Assembly (NCBI RefSeq): GCF_034521165.1
Contig: NZ_JAXHMV010000006.1
Coordinates: forward strand, 1-51,897
Source of the DNA: Thiohalophilus sp.
Lineage (GTDB): Bacteria > Pseudomonadota > Gammaproteobacteria > UBA6429 > Thiohalophilaceae
Direction: 5' to 3'
DNA length: 51,897 bases
Shown: in pieces, positions 25,411-35,221 of the stretch
Layout: every line of letters begins with the position of its first letter
How positions within the stretch are numbered: position 1 is the stretch's first letter
The notes under the pieces: generated by a model
Databases searched by the model: none
Told to the model about the DNA's origin: nothing
What the model saw: the letters and a program-made list of their open reading frames with translations, nothing else
Translations under genes and position numbers: made by a program

Positions 25411-25923
25411 ATGCTCTATTTTGCCTATGGTTCCAATATGTCGTCGCATCGCCTCCTGGCCAGAGTCCCTTCGGCCCGATCCGTAACCATTGCCCGGCTC
25501 CCTGGACATCGCTTGCGCTTTCACAAAAAAAGCGTTGATGGTTCGGCAAAGTGCGATATTGAACAGACCGGAAATGAGAGCGACGTGGTCCATGGCGTTG
25601 TTTTTAATATCGCGCCAGAGGAAAAACCGGAACTGGATCGGCACGAGGGACTGGGGCAGGGTTATGAAGAGAAGCGCGTGTCGATATATATCGATGACGG
25701 GAACAGCCTCAGTGCGCTAACCTTTTATGCCACCAGGATAGAACCAACATTAAAGCCCTATGTATGGTACAGGGAACATGTGCTCCGTGGTGCCCGGGAA
25801 CATGGACTGCCCGATTACTATATCAAATCGATTGCCGGGATCGAGGCGATTCCCGATCCGGACACGCATCGACACAGGAAAGAACTGACTGTTTACCCGG
25901 ACAGTTGTGTCGAATCAGGTTGA
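25411..25923 (+). CDS. Gamma-glutamylcyclotransferase-like (GGCT/AIG2) protein
   Basis: 170 residues. The family signature YGSNM is at residues 6-10 (LYFAYGSNMSS), and the catalytic Glu is likely in LDRHEGLGQGY. The fold closes gamma-glutamyl groups to 5-oxoproline and releases the amino acid or amine, as in glutathione turnover. The ATG is the first codon of the domain with no extension. It ends a run of plus-strand genes and converges on the DAB operon. Confidence 0.88.
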   Translation: MLYFAYGSNMSSHRLLARVPSARSVTIARLPGHRLRFHKKSVDGSAKCDIEQTGNESDVVHGVVFNIAPEEKPELDRHEGLGQGYEEKRVSIYIDDGNSLSALTFYATRIEPTLKPYVWYREHVLRGAREHGLPDYYIKSIAGIEAIPDPDTHRHRKELTVYPDSCVESG

Positions 25924-26156
25924 CGTCAGAAAACCCGTTAAGCCCAATTGATTGCTCGATTTTTATCAGCCAGTTCATTTGGTCTGATCCGATACAGGCA
26001 GAATCCGTTTTTAAATCGCCATTAAAAACCACGCGTGTGCCCGGGTGATTTGTAAAACAGGCTCACTATCCGCATTGATCCAGTCCGGAGCCGGGCCATC
26101 ATGAAAGCGTCATCTCCGGACACTTGAGACTGACAGGCATTGTGATGGTCGGGACG

Positions 26157-26486
26157 TTATCCGTCGCTGAATTTCACCAGCCGGGTCACCTGAATGTCGG
26201 AGATAAACACCACGCCTGAATGTTCGTTGTAAAAGGGTGATAGTCCCTCAAGTATTGGCTTGACCCGCTCTTCAGGCACCGCGGCGATGATCATGATCAG
26301 CACGTCATCCTCGTTGAACATGAGATGGCCTTCATGAAAGCCATGACTGCCTTTGCCGGAGAGGTTGTTGATAATGGTGTACCCCTTGACGCCGGCCCGG
26401 TCCAGCACGTCGGTGGCAAAGCTCTGGTGTTCGCCGCCAAGGATGATCTCGAGTTTTTTCAACGGACTGAAGTTCAGGTTTTTCAT
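26157..26486 (-). CDS. PII-like protein of the DAB carbon-uptake operon
   Basis: 109 residues. The ferredoxin-like PII fold is recognisable from KKLEIILGGEHQ, a T-loop-like stretch GYTIINNLSGKGSHGFHEG, and a B-loop region around VPEERVKPILEG. Related PII-like proteins are encoded next to dabA in many autotrophs and probably adjust the transporter to energy or bicarbonate signals by binding nucleotides. It overlaps dabA by four bases (ATGA), so it is co-translated as the last gene of the operon. Confidence 0.82.
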   Translation of the reverse strand: MKNLNFSPLKKLEIILGGEHQSFATDVLDRAGVKGYTIINNLSGKGSHGFHEGHLMFNEDDVLIMIIAAVPEERVKPILEGLSPFYNEHSGVVFISDIQVTRLVKFSDG

Positions 26487-29400
26487 GATGCAGTGGACTC
26501 CATAGGTTGTTCCTGCTGACTGTCGCCAGTTAACGACCGGCGCTGCCAGGCGTTATGGTCGTAGATATGGGCGGTGTTCGTATCCGGGTCGATGATCACA
26601 AGTCGCACCCAGCCGTTACGCACCAGGTTCTTGACCGCGACCACGTTCTCGATGGCGGAACAGGCGTGTTCGTAGGGGGCTTCGATGACGGTGATCAGTC
26701 GGATCGGCTGATGATAGGGCTGTCCCTGATCGAGCACGGTCTGGGCCGGCAGGCCGGTGCGCAGATCGCTGAAGTTGCCGGTCATCACGCCGAAGCGTCC
26801 GGCCACGTTGTGATAGACCTTGCTGCCGCTGCCGAAGCGTTCGTTATCCACGCTGGAAAAATAGTGTTCCATGTTGATCCACTGGCCGACCACCAGCGGG
26901 CCGGTGAGGATGCTCTCCAGCAGACGCCGTTTGGGATCGGCGCGGTAATCATAGGAATGCAAAAACGCACGGCCTTCCAGTGACAGGTGTTGGGTCAGGT
27001 TGCGGCGGCCGATGATGAAATAGGCGTTGCCGGACAGGCCCCATTCCGGACGCACCTGTGACCAGTCCATGGCATTGCGTCGGGCATGGCGATTGGCCTC
27101 GGCCGGGTCGCATTGCCCCGGCGTCAGTTGCAGTTCGGGCAGCCGTTCCCGGGCACACAGCCGCGAGGCGCCGGTCAGACCACTGCGCAGGCGATCGAGA
27201 TAGACCACATGCGAGGACGGCAGCCGATCGAGATCGAACAGTTTGATCTCATCGGTGGTGGTGTCGTGCAGGGCCGGCAGGAACCAGGCATCGTCGGGGA
27301 TCGCGATCCCCTGGGCATGCAGCCGCTGACGCACCCGGGGCTTGTTGGCCATCTGGGCCAGCGCGCGGGCGTTGATCAGCCCGTGATTGCCGCCGCAGGC
27401 CCCGCAATCGAGCGCCGATTCATAAGGATTATTCTCGGACGTGCTGCCGTGGCCGACCAGCAGGATGAAGCGGGAGAATTCCCGGTTCAGGCCAATCGAG
27501 TGCAACGCCTGGCTGACGAAGTGGGTCTGTTCATCGAGGCTGAAGCCGATCCGCCCCAGCTGTTCCATTTGCAGACGGGCGAAGGCGGGCTCAATCCGGT
27601 AGACCGCGCGCAGGCGCTGGATAAAGGTCTGTTCGGCTTCGCGGGTCAGGCCCAGCGTTTCGCGCAGTGCCGGGGCCTGTGCGGCATGGCCCAGGGCGGC
27701 TTCCCGCAACTCACGGACCATGTCATCGGTCACCGCTTCGGGTTCCAGTTCGAACTCCTGCTCGACCGCTTTGGCCACAACCGCTCGCTGCACGGCGCGA
27801 ACGATGGAGTCGGCCTGTTCGCGATCCAGCTTGTCGAGTAACAGGTGGGTCGCGGGTTTGTCGCGAAACAGGCGCTGGCGCCAGCGGTTATAGCTTTGCG
27901 GCATGAATGTTTTGCCGATCATGTCGAAGCCGAACAGCATGCCGATGGCCTCGACCGTGACATACGGGGTGAAGACCGACTCTTTTAACTCGTGCAGCAC
28001 TTTTTCCAGCGCGGTGGTGGCGGCCACATCGTCCGGTTCCGTGGCCGCCATTTCCAGCACCAGGTTTTTCGGTTTGAGCAGGACCGGGCACAAATAGGCC
28101 TCACTGCCCTTGCCCAGTTCCATGAAGCTGATGGGCACGCCGAAGAACCCGGCGATGCCGAAGGTCTGATAATCCCCCGCGCTTTCCAGGTGCCGCCGAA
28201 TCCGCTCGGAGCGGGTATCGATGCAAAACAGGGCCTGGGCAAAGGGGCGTTTGTCGCGCGGGGCCGGCGGGGTCAGGTTGACGTCCCGCAAGATATCTTC
28301 CATGGCATGGGCCTCCATCGCACGCAGCCAGAGCATGCCTTCCTCGCTTTCGAACTGTTGCAGCACCTGCATCAGTTCGGCCAGTTGGCCGGGCGTCAGA
28401 GCCTCGAGCGATGCGCTTGCATCTGATCTGGCGGCCAGCTGACGCAGGCGGGCGGCCTGGTCTTCGGCGTCGTGGCGGCGTTTGGCGCGCACATAGTCAT
28501 CAAAGCATTTTTCGATGGCGCTCGCCCGTCCGCGGGCCAGGGTTTGCTCCACCCGTTGAGCGTAGGCGGGCAGGATCGCTCCGCTGTGTAACTCATGACG
28601 CAGCCAGGTCTCGCGGGGCCGGGTTTGAATGAGGGCCTCCAGCGCACTTCGATCGGTGGCGAGCTGTTTGCGACTGCGCTCGGCGAGCAGGGCGAGAGCC
28701 AGGGTCAGGCGGATCGCCAGAAAGTCGACCAGATCGGCGGGGTAGCGCTGATGCCAGTAATACTGTTTGGCATTGGCCCGCCAGCGAATGAAGCCGGCCC
28801 AGCCGTGCAGGCGGGATAATTCACGGGAGAAACAGCTGACCCAGTGATCTTCGGGAATGCCCAGCTCACTCATCACCGAGGCGATCACGCCTTCGGGATG
28901 CGGTTCATTTTTCAAAATGCGCTCGATATGCAGGCCGCGCACAAACAGCCGGGCGTTGCGCAGAGCCAGCTCGCGCCAGGCACTGAACAGGCCCTGCTTG
29001 CGACCGGGCATGTGCCAGACCGACTGGCCCTCGTCGAAGAAGTCGAGACAGCTTTTGATCACCAGCTCATCCAGCTCGGCACCGATTTCGGTGCCATAGA
29101 GCCGGTCCACCGCTTCATATAAAGGACAGGCGCCCAGCAGGGTGTCATGCAGCGTCGCCGTCAGGGACTCGGGATCGAGCGTCGCTTCGGGCTGTTCCGT
29201 CTGGTGGATCACGGCATGCACCGCGTTGGCATCGGCCATTGACGTGGCGCGGATGACCGGTTGTTCGGTCCGGGTCAGCAAGGTCATCAGCCAGTGCGAC
29301 AGATCGAGATCGGCGATTGCCGGCTGCTGTGCCAGAAACGCGTCCACGCCGGTGGCCAGTGCGCCATGATCGACCTTGCCCTGGGTCAGATAACGCTGGT

Positions 29401-29599
29401 ATTCCCGCCGGGACAAAAAGCCCCGGCCATGAAACAGTTGTGCGCCGGTTTTCACCGCCTCGGGGAAGGGCAGATGTTCCAGGCCGTGCAGCGGGTTATG
29501 GTGAATGAACGCGCGCATGGGCCAGAAAAACGGAATCGGTTCACCGGCCACGTAGATCATGCTGCGAATTTTCAGCTGTTGTCCCAGTGGCAATGTCAT
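26483..29599 (-). CDS. dabA: DAB inorganic carbon transporter, DabA subunit (DUF2309)
   Basis: 1038 residues. DabA is the cytoplasmic, beta-carbonic-anhydrase-like subunit that turns CO2 into bicarbonate, driven by cation flow through DabB. The zinc and catalytic residues known from Halothiobacillus DabA2 (Cys, Asp, His, Cys) can be placed here at C459 and D461 (CIDTR), H717 (LVGHGS) and C732 (LDCGACGG), with the same spacing of 2 within the first pair and 15 within the second. It is longer than Halothiobacillus DabA2, with the extra length in the middle. The frame is intact, unlike its partner genes. It overlaps the PII-like gene downstream and the membrane-subunit gene upstream. Confidence 0.94.
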   Translation of the reverse strand: MTLPLGQQLKIRSMIYVAGEPIPFFWPMRAFIHHNPLHGLEHLPFPEAVKTGAQLFHGRGFLSRREYQRYLTQGKVDHGALATGVDAFLAQQPAIADLDLSHWLMTLLTRTEQPVIRATSMADANAVHAVIHQTEQPEATLDPESLTATLHDTLLGACPLYEAVDRLYGTEIGAELDELVIKSCLDFFDEGQSVWHMPGRKQGLFSAWRELALRNARLFVRGLHIERILKNEPHPEGVIASVMSELGIPEDHWVSCFSRELSRLHGWAGFIRWRANAKQYYWHQRYPADLVDFLAIRLTLALALLAERSRKQLATDRSALEALIQTRPRETWLRHELHSGAILPAYAQRVEQTLARGRASAIEKCFDDYVRAKRRHDAEDQAARLRQLAARSDASASLEALTPGQLAELMQVLQQFESEEGMLWLRAMEAHAMEDILRDVNLTPPAPRDKRPFAQALFCIDTRSERIRRHLESAGDYQTFGIAGFFGVPISFMELGKGSEAYLCPVLLKPKNLVLEMAATEPDDVAATTALEKVLHELKESVFTPYVTVEAIGMLFGFDMIGKTFMPQSYNRWRQRLFRDKPATHLLLDKLDREQADSIVRAVQRAVVAKAVEQEFELEPEAVTDDMVRELREAALGHAAQAPALRETLGLTREAEQTFIQRLRAVYRIEPAFARLQMEQLGRIGFSLDEQTHFVSQALHSIGLNREFSRFILLVGHGSTSENNPYESALDCGACGGNHGLINARALAQMANKPRVRQRLHAQGIAIPDDAWFLPALHDTTTDEIKLFDLDRLPSSHVVYLDRLRSGLTGASRLCARERLPELQLTPGQCDPAEANRHARRNAMDWSQVRPEWGLSGNAYFIIGRRNLTQHLSLEGRAFLHSYDYRADPKRRLLESILTGPLVVGQWINMEHYFSSVDNERFGSGSKVYHNVAGRFGVMTGNFSDLRTGLPAQTVLDQGQPYHQPIRLITVIEAPYEHACSAIENVVAVKNLVRNGWVRLVIIDPDTNTAHIYDHNAWQRRSLTGDSQQEQPMESTAS

Positions 29600-30355
29600 A
29601 ACAGGACTCCGATAGCGTACAGCCCGCTCGCCACGAGCAGGGTCAATGCCAGCGCATAAGCCCCGGTGGTGGCGCGATTGAGATCGATTACCTCAGCGTC
29701 GCCTGCCGGGCCAACGATCAATCCCTGCAACAGGCGTGCACCCGCCCAGCTCCAGAGTAACCAGACCAGAGCGATGCCAACGGCCACCAGCGGCATGAGC
29801 GTGACCGCCTGCATGACGGTGGCGAGCATGATGAAAAACGTCGGGAACAGCGGTGTGGCGATAATCGCCAGCACCACCAGCACGAGTATGCTGCTGAAGC
29901 GGGGAATCGATTCGGCCAGACCGCCGTACAGGCCGGTATAAGCGGCACCAAAGCGGCGTTCCAGCTCCGGCGCCAAGCAGTGTCAGCAAAACCAGCGGGG
30001 CACTGAAGCCCAGGGCGAAAAGATGCAGCTGTAACGTCGATAGATCTCCCTGGCGCGCAATCCACAGCAAGGCCCAGGCCGAGGTGGCCAGAAAGCCGCT
30101 CCACTGTCCCACATCACGCAGCGCCAGGGCGCGCAGGGCATACAGCGCGGCGGTAAACAGGGCCAGAGGCACTACCCAGTTTGGCAGGGGCGCGTCCAGC
30201 GTCTGCAACAGGGTCAGGCCAATCTGCGGCCAGAGCAGCAACAGCATCATACGCAACAGGGCCGGGCGGCTGCGGCCGAGCAGAAAATTGAAGCCCATGC
30301 TCAGCGGAAACAGCGGCAGGAAGAGACCGATCAGCAGATAGTGGAGGGTTTGCAT
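29596..30355 (-). pseudogene. DAB operon accessory membrane protein, frameshifted
   Basis: Two minus-strand frames together form one roughly 250-residue membrane protein. The first (from ATG 30355) runs through six or so helices to LVLLTLLGAG; the second resumes with ELERRFGAAYTGLYGG and three further helices. The join is near 29970, in GGCGCCGGAGC, and needs one base skipped. I cannot tell a true mutation from a sequencing error. It sits between dabB and dabA, one base after the dabB stop, and its own stop overlaps the dabA start, so it belongs to the operon. Membrane genes of unknown role occur at this position in other DAB operons. Confidence 0.72.
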
Positions 30356-30356
30356 T

Positions 30357-32037
30357 TCAGATCCACCTCAACCAGAGGTTGAGTCGTCCCGCGAAGTTCA
30401 GCAAGGTCCGGCTGAACCGGGTATAGATATCCGTGAGATAAAACTCGCGCGAGATCAGCGCATAGAACGACAGCCACAGCCGGCGACGGTACGCGCCTTT
30501 GTGATTGCCGTTTTGATCGCTGAAGCTGATGATGATCCAGCCAAAAATGATGACCAGGGCTATCACCCCCATCAGCAGATCGAACCAGAACAGATCAAAG
30601 TCCGCCGCCGCATAGATTTGTTCGCGAAATACCGGATCGGGATACAAAAACAGATCGAAGGCGTGACTGATTAACGTGTAGCCGAGGACGACCACGGCAA
30701 AGGAAAAGATACTCAGTGTAATCAACCGGCGCAGATTGCGGGCCCGCATCCGGTAAGTGGTGAAGATCAGCTGCGCGCCGGTGATCCAGCCGAAGAACAG
30801 CAACACGATGGCGCTTTGTTTCTGGAAATAATCTTCCGCGACCAGCCAGTGGGCGCCCAACAGAATCGCGATCGGCACCGCCAGGGTGATGGCGGCCATC
30901 AGCCGCCAGGGCAGGCGCTGGCGCACCGGACGCCGTTCGACCACGAAGGTGTACAGATCGTCCTTGGGCACGCCATCGTCCCCGCGCGCGGCATGAATGA
31001 CATTACCGGCACCCAGAAACAGGGTGCCCTTGAACAGTCCGTGGGCAATCAGATGATAAATGGCCAGGGAGAAGGCGCCGATGCCGCATTCCATGATCAT
31101 AAAACCCATCTGGCCCATGGTGGAGTAACCCAGCGACTTCTTGATGTCGTTCTGGGTCAGCATCAGGATCGAGCCGATCACGGCGGTGAACAGACCGACG
31201 ATAAACACCCAGTGTAATACTCCCGAGCTATGCACGAACACCGGCGCAAAGCGATTGATCAAAAACCCGCCGGCGTTAACGATGCCCGCGTGCATCAATG
31301 CCGATACCGGCGTCGGCCCGGACATGGAATAGGGCAGCCAGGTATGCAGCAGAAACTGGGCCGAGCGGGCGAAGGCGGCCAGGGCGATGAGTCCCGCGAC
31401 CACATCCATCAATGGCCAGCCCAGTACCTGGTGCGCTGCCCGGATCGGTGCTGATCTGTTCGAAAATGACTGGCAACGAGCCGGTACCGTAGGCCTGGTA
31501 GAGCAACACCGCGGCAATCAGCAACGGCAGATCGCCGATGCGATAGGTGATCTTGGTCCAGAAAGCATAGCGATAGGCCGAAACATCGCGGGTATTCTGG
31601 CCGAGCAGAAAATAGAGCAGGACCCCGACCAGTTGCCAGGCAATGAGCAGGGTGAGCAGATCGCCGGCGAACACCATCACCAGCAGGGTGGCGGTCATCA
31701 GATCGAGCAGTACGAAGAAGCGGCTGTAACCGATCTCTTCGGCCATGTAACGCAGGGAATAGACATGCACGACCAGGCTGATGCCGGCAATGACCACGGC
31801 CATCAGGGTACTCAATGGTTCGAGTAACAGCAGCGCCCCGGAGCCGAACAGACTGACAGTTTCCGGGCCGTGCCCGGCGAGGACCAGCCACAGGGCGGCA
31901 ACGGCGAGACCAAAGGTGAGTAGCGTACCGAGCACACTCAGGCGTGCGACCCGCCGACCCATGCGAGAGCCCAGCAGCTGCGTCAGTAACGCCGAGAGGA
32001 TCGGCAAACCCGCTATCAGTATGATGATCTGTTCCAT
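30357..32037 (-). pseudogene. dabB: DabB (NuoL-like cation-coupled subunit), frameshifted
   Basis: An about 560-residue NuoL/MrpA-like protein is split into two frames. The first (from ATG 32037; GTG 32049 is an alternative) covers eight or so helices to VIFEQISTDPG. The second resumes with AAHQVLGWPLMDVVAGL and contains the antiporter core: Lys in FTLxK-like WLPYSMSGPTPVSALMHAG, and NDIKKSLGYSTMGQMG. The join is near 31439-31441, where GGG in place of GG would explain the shift. DabB passes protons or sodium ions to drive DabA. If the shift is real the transporter is dead; if it is a sequencing error, the gene is normal. Confidence 0.85.
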
Positions 32038-32049
32038 CTGCTCTTTCAC

Positions 32050-32805
32050 CTGTTACAGGACAGGGCATGGTTTTACCGGCAAGGGGACCTGTGACCCGGG
32101 TTATTATTTTTATAGACTTGCGAACGGCAATGTTTTCAAACCATCCGGTGCGGACTTCAATGTCCACGCTATACACAGTCTATCGGTATCATTGATAGGG
32201 AAATATCGATATTACAAATAGGATTGATTGCCTATGAACTATGTCTGACCTGTCCACGCAAACAACGATCAACTTATAAAACCGGTATTGCCGGTACAGG
32301 CTGAAGCGATTGTTGCCCGACGGGCTGACAACTTGCGCCGCCATACTCAATCCGTCATGGAATTTGAAACAACGCGATAAACAAAGGTGTACAGAGGTGT
32401 CGGGGGAGATGAAGCGTCGGCGCCAATGAGACTCCAGTGAGCGGCATTGGTTGTTCGACCTGATCGCCAGAACCCCGGACTTTGCAGGAGCTTGCCGACA
32501 GTTATCTGGCTCAGCCGGTTTTGTTGCGGATAAACCGTTTCCCGCGGGTAATCGCGCCTGTTCGATATGGCTGACACCCTGTCAGGTTTTGACGATGAAG
32601 AGGGGCGGAGCGGATTTAACGGTTATAACCTGTATAACAGAGGGTTTTTAGCCAGTTTTTAGTCGAATTTAGCCGGTTTTTATCAGGGTTTACCCTAATT
32701 TTTGCATGGAAATTAAAGATTCACGGGCCGATGTCGAATCAATATTAACAGGGAGAACGTTGTTCCGAGGGAGGGTCGCTTTTTATTGAAAGAAGGACTG
32801 GGGAA
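32050..32805. other. Intergenic region between divergent dabB and the GGDEF/EAL gene
   Basis: 756 bp without a supported gene; no LysR-type regulator is present, although many DAB operons have one. Around 32178-32216 there are ATCGATATT and ATTGATAGG stretches that could serve LysR-type (T-N11-A) binding, only a suggestion. At 32643-32690 three direct repeats of GTTTTTAGYC or close variants occur, about 15-19 bp apart. Both flanking genes point away from here, so both promoters should lie in it. Confidence 0.45.
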
Positions 32806-35190
32806 GTGGCTGACAGACAGCGGTTCGGCATCGGTTTGCGCCAGAGGGTGCGTTATCTGGGATTGATAACCGGACTTTTTGCGCTGGCCATTCTGGCGGC
32901 GGCATTTACTGTGGCGGTGGTCCAGATTCAGTCCGGCGTCGCAGCCTATCTGTCCGGAGAATCTGTCTGGTCCCGGGGCCAGATCAAGACGGTCTATTAT
33001 CTTGAAGAGTATGCGCGGACCGGGAATGCCGAAACGCTGAAGCGTGCGCGCCGCTGGCACGCTATTCCATTGGGCGATCTCCAGGCCCGCAGGGCGATGG
33101 AGAATGAGACTTTCGACTATACGGCGGCACGTGAGGGATTTCTGCGCGGCCAGTTTCATCCCTCGGACATTCCGCGCGTTATCGTCTTGTTTCGATTTTT
33201 TTCCGATGCCCCGTATTTTCGTGACGCGGTGAGGGCATGGCAGGACAGTGATCGGCAAATTCTGGAGCTGGAGGACATTGCCGATGATTTGGCGCGCGAA
33301 TGGCAGTCCGAAGAACCTTCCTCCCGGCGGCTGGGTGAGTTGAGGGAGCAACTGGCTACGGCCAGCGACAAACTGGGCGTACAGGCCGCGACGTTTCGCA
33401 GTGCCATGACTCGACTTGCGCGCCTGATGCCGACCATGTTGTCGCTGGCAAGTATCGTGTTCTTTATTATCTTTGGCGTTATCGCCATGACATTGACTCA
33501 GCGACTGACCCGGGCGTTACGAAGTTCCGAGAGGAAGTTTCGTGCAACGTTCGAGCAGGCAGGGGTGGGTATTGCGCAGATGGCGGAAGACGGTCGTTTG
33601 CTGGAGGTGAACCCGGCGCTGTGTGAGATCTTACGCTACCCGCGCGAAGAAATACTCAAACTGGACTACTCACAGATTGTTCATCCGGAAGATAAACAAA
33701 ACAGGGAAGATATTCTTGGTAAAGTGATCAGCGAGCCGTTTGTTACGCACACGACTGAATTGCGAGCACTTTGCGGTGATGGCGAGACAGCCTGGATCAG
33801 ACTGACATTATCCCGCTTTGCGGAACAGGCTGATTCAAACGCATCTTATCTCGCCATCCTTGAGGATATATCCGAGTCACACCGCTTGTCGGCTGAGCTG
33901 AGCCATCAGGCCAGTCACGATGAGTTAACCGGGCTGATTAACCGCCGCGCATTCGAACATTATCTGGACGAGGCATTAAATCGCGCCAGAGATGAGAACT
34001 CCATGCACGCCCTGTGTTTTATCGATCTGGATCAATTCAAGATTATTAATGACACCTCGGGCCACTTTGTCGGCGACTATCTGTTGCGGCAGGTGGCGGA
34101 AATATTCAGCCAACATTTGCGTAAGGGTGATGTGCTGGCCCGCCTGGGTGGTGATGAGTTCGCACTGATACTGGAATATTGCGACCCCGATAAGGCGGTC
34201 GAGGTAACCGAAAAACTGCGTCAAACCCTGACCAGAACACAGTTTGCCTGGGAGGACCGAAACTTTAGTATTGGTTGCAGCATCGGAATCGTCCCGATTA
34301 CCGCCGCCAGTGTGGATACGACCAGCTTGCTGCGCATGGCCGATGCCGCTTGCTATCTGGCCAAGGAGCAGGGGCGAAATCGCATCCATCTTGTTGGTGA
34401 CGATGACCAGGCCCTGGATGAACGGCACGAGCAAATGGAGTGGGTCAGTCGTATCCGGACGGCGATTGATAATGACCGGTTGTTTATGGACGCCCAGTAC
34501 ATTAGCTCGCTATCGGGTACGGAGCAGAGTCGTTATGAAGTGCTGGTGCGCATGCGGGATGAGGATGGCCGCGTATTACCGCCGGGCGCATTTTTACCGG
34601 CAGCGGAGCGCTTCGAAATGGCCCATTTGATTGATCGCTGGGTTATAGAACATGTGCTTGTGCAACTTGACAGTCACCCGGAGCATCTGGCGACACTGGA
34701 TGCCTGCCATATCAATATTTCCGGGCGGTCATTCGACCACCGGGATTTTCTCGATTTTGTGGTCGGTTTGTTCGAACGCCATGCCGTTTCGGCAGAGAAG
34801 ATCTGTTTCGAAATTACCGAGACCGCGGCGGTCAGAAACTTCGCCGACGCCCGTGCCTTTATGGAACGCCTCGGTGATCTTGGGTGTACTTTTGCGCTGG
34901 ATGACTTCGGTTCGGGGTTGTCATCGTTTGGTTATCTGCGACAATTGCCGGTCGATATCATCAAGATCGACGGCAGTTTTGTCCGCGATATTGTTACCGA
35001 TGCGACCGGCCGGGCGATGGTCAACGCGATCAACGATATTGGCCAGTCGATGGATAAAATGGTTGTTGCCGAGTTTGTTGAAAATGACGGTGCCCTGAAA
35101 CTACTGCAGGATATGGGCGTACATTTCGCGCAGGGCTATGCGGTTCATTATCCCAGCAGCTTTATGGATATCATAAAGAATACATCTTAA
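32806..35190 (+). CDS. Membrane receptor with PAS, GGDEF and EAL domains
   Basis: 794 residues from GTG 32806. A transmembrane helix (about 18-42), a periplasmic helical region of about 160 residues and a second helix (about 205-230) form a sensor. A PAS domain follows (about 240-360), then GGDEF at residues 448-452 with an intact signature (RLGGDEFALILE), then EAL from about 550. The EAL site reads EVL in VLVRMRD; LDDFGSG, IIKIDGSF, VAEFVEN and AQGY keep the acids and the lysine. Both synthesis and breakdown of c-di-GMP are possible; the periplasmic signal is unknown. Confidence 0.9.
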   Translation: MADRQRFGIGLRQRVRYLGLITGLFALAILAAAFTVAVVQIQSGVAAYLSGESVWSRGQIKTVYYLEEYARTGNAETLKRARRWHAIPLGDLQARRAMENETFDYTAAREGFLRGQFHPSDIPRVIVLFRFFSDAPYFRDAVRAWQDSDRQILELEDIADDLAREWQSEEPSSRRLGELREQLATASDKLGVQAATFRSAMTRLARLMPTMLSLASIVFFIIFGVIAMTLTQRLTRALRSSERKFRATFEQAGVGIAQMAEDGRLLEVNPALCEILRYPREEILKLDYSQIVHPEDKQNREDILGKVISEPFVTHTTELRALCGDGETAWIRLTLSRFAEQADSNASYLAILEDISESHRLSAELSHQASHDELTGLINRRAFEHYLDEALNRARDENSMHALCFIDLDQFKIINDTSGHFVGDYLLRQVAEIFSQHLRKGDVLARLGGDEFALILEYCDPDKAVEVTEKLRQTLTRTQFAWEDRNFSIGCSIGIVPITAASVDTTSLLRMADAACYLAKEQGRNRIHLVGDDDQALDERHEQMEWVSRIRTAIDNDRLFMDAQYISSLSGTEQSRYEVLVRMRDEDGRVLPPGAFLPAAERFEMAHLIDRWVIEHVLVQLDSHPEHLATLDACHINISGRSFDHRDFLDFVVGLFERHAVSAEKICFEITETAAVRNFADARAFMERLGDLGCTFALDDFGSGLSSFGYLRQLPVDIIKIDGSFVRDIVTDATGRAMVNAINDIGQSMDKMVVAEFVENDGALKLLQDMGVHFAQGYAVHYPSSFMDIIKNTS

Positions 35191-35221
35191 AGAACTGGCT
35201 GGCCAAATCACTTGTGCGGCG

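Noticed and set aside
26555..29659. Long plus-strand frames opposite dabA
   Set aside because: They are shadows of the dabA codon pattern in GC-rich DNA; dabA itself is strongly supported.
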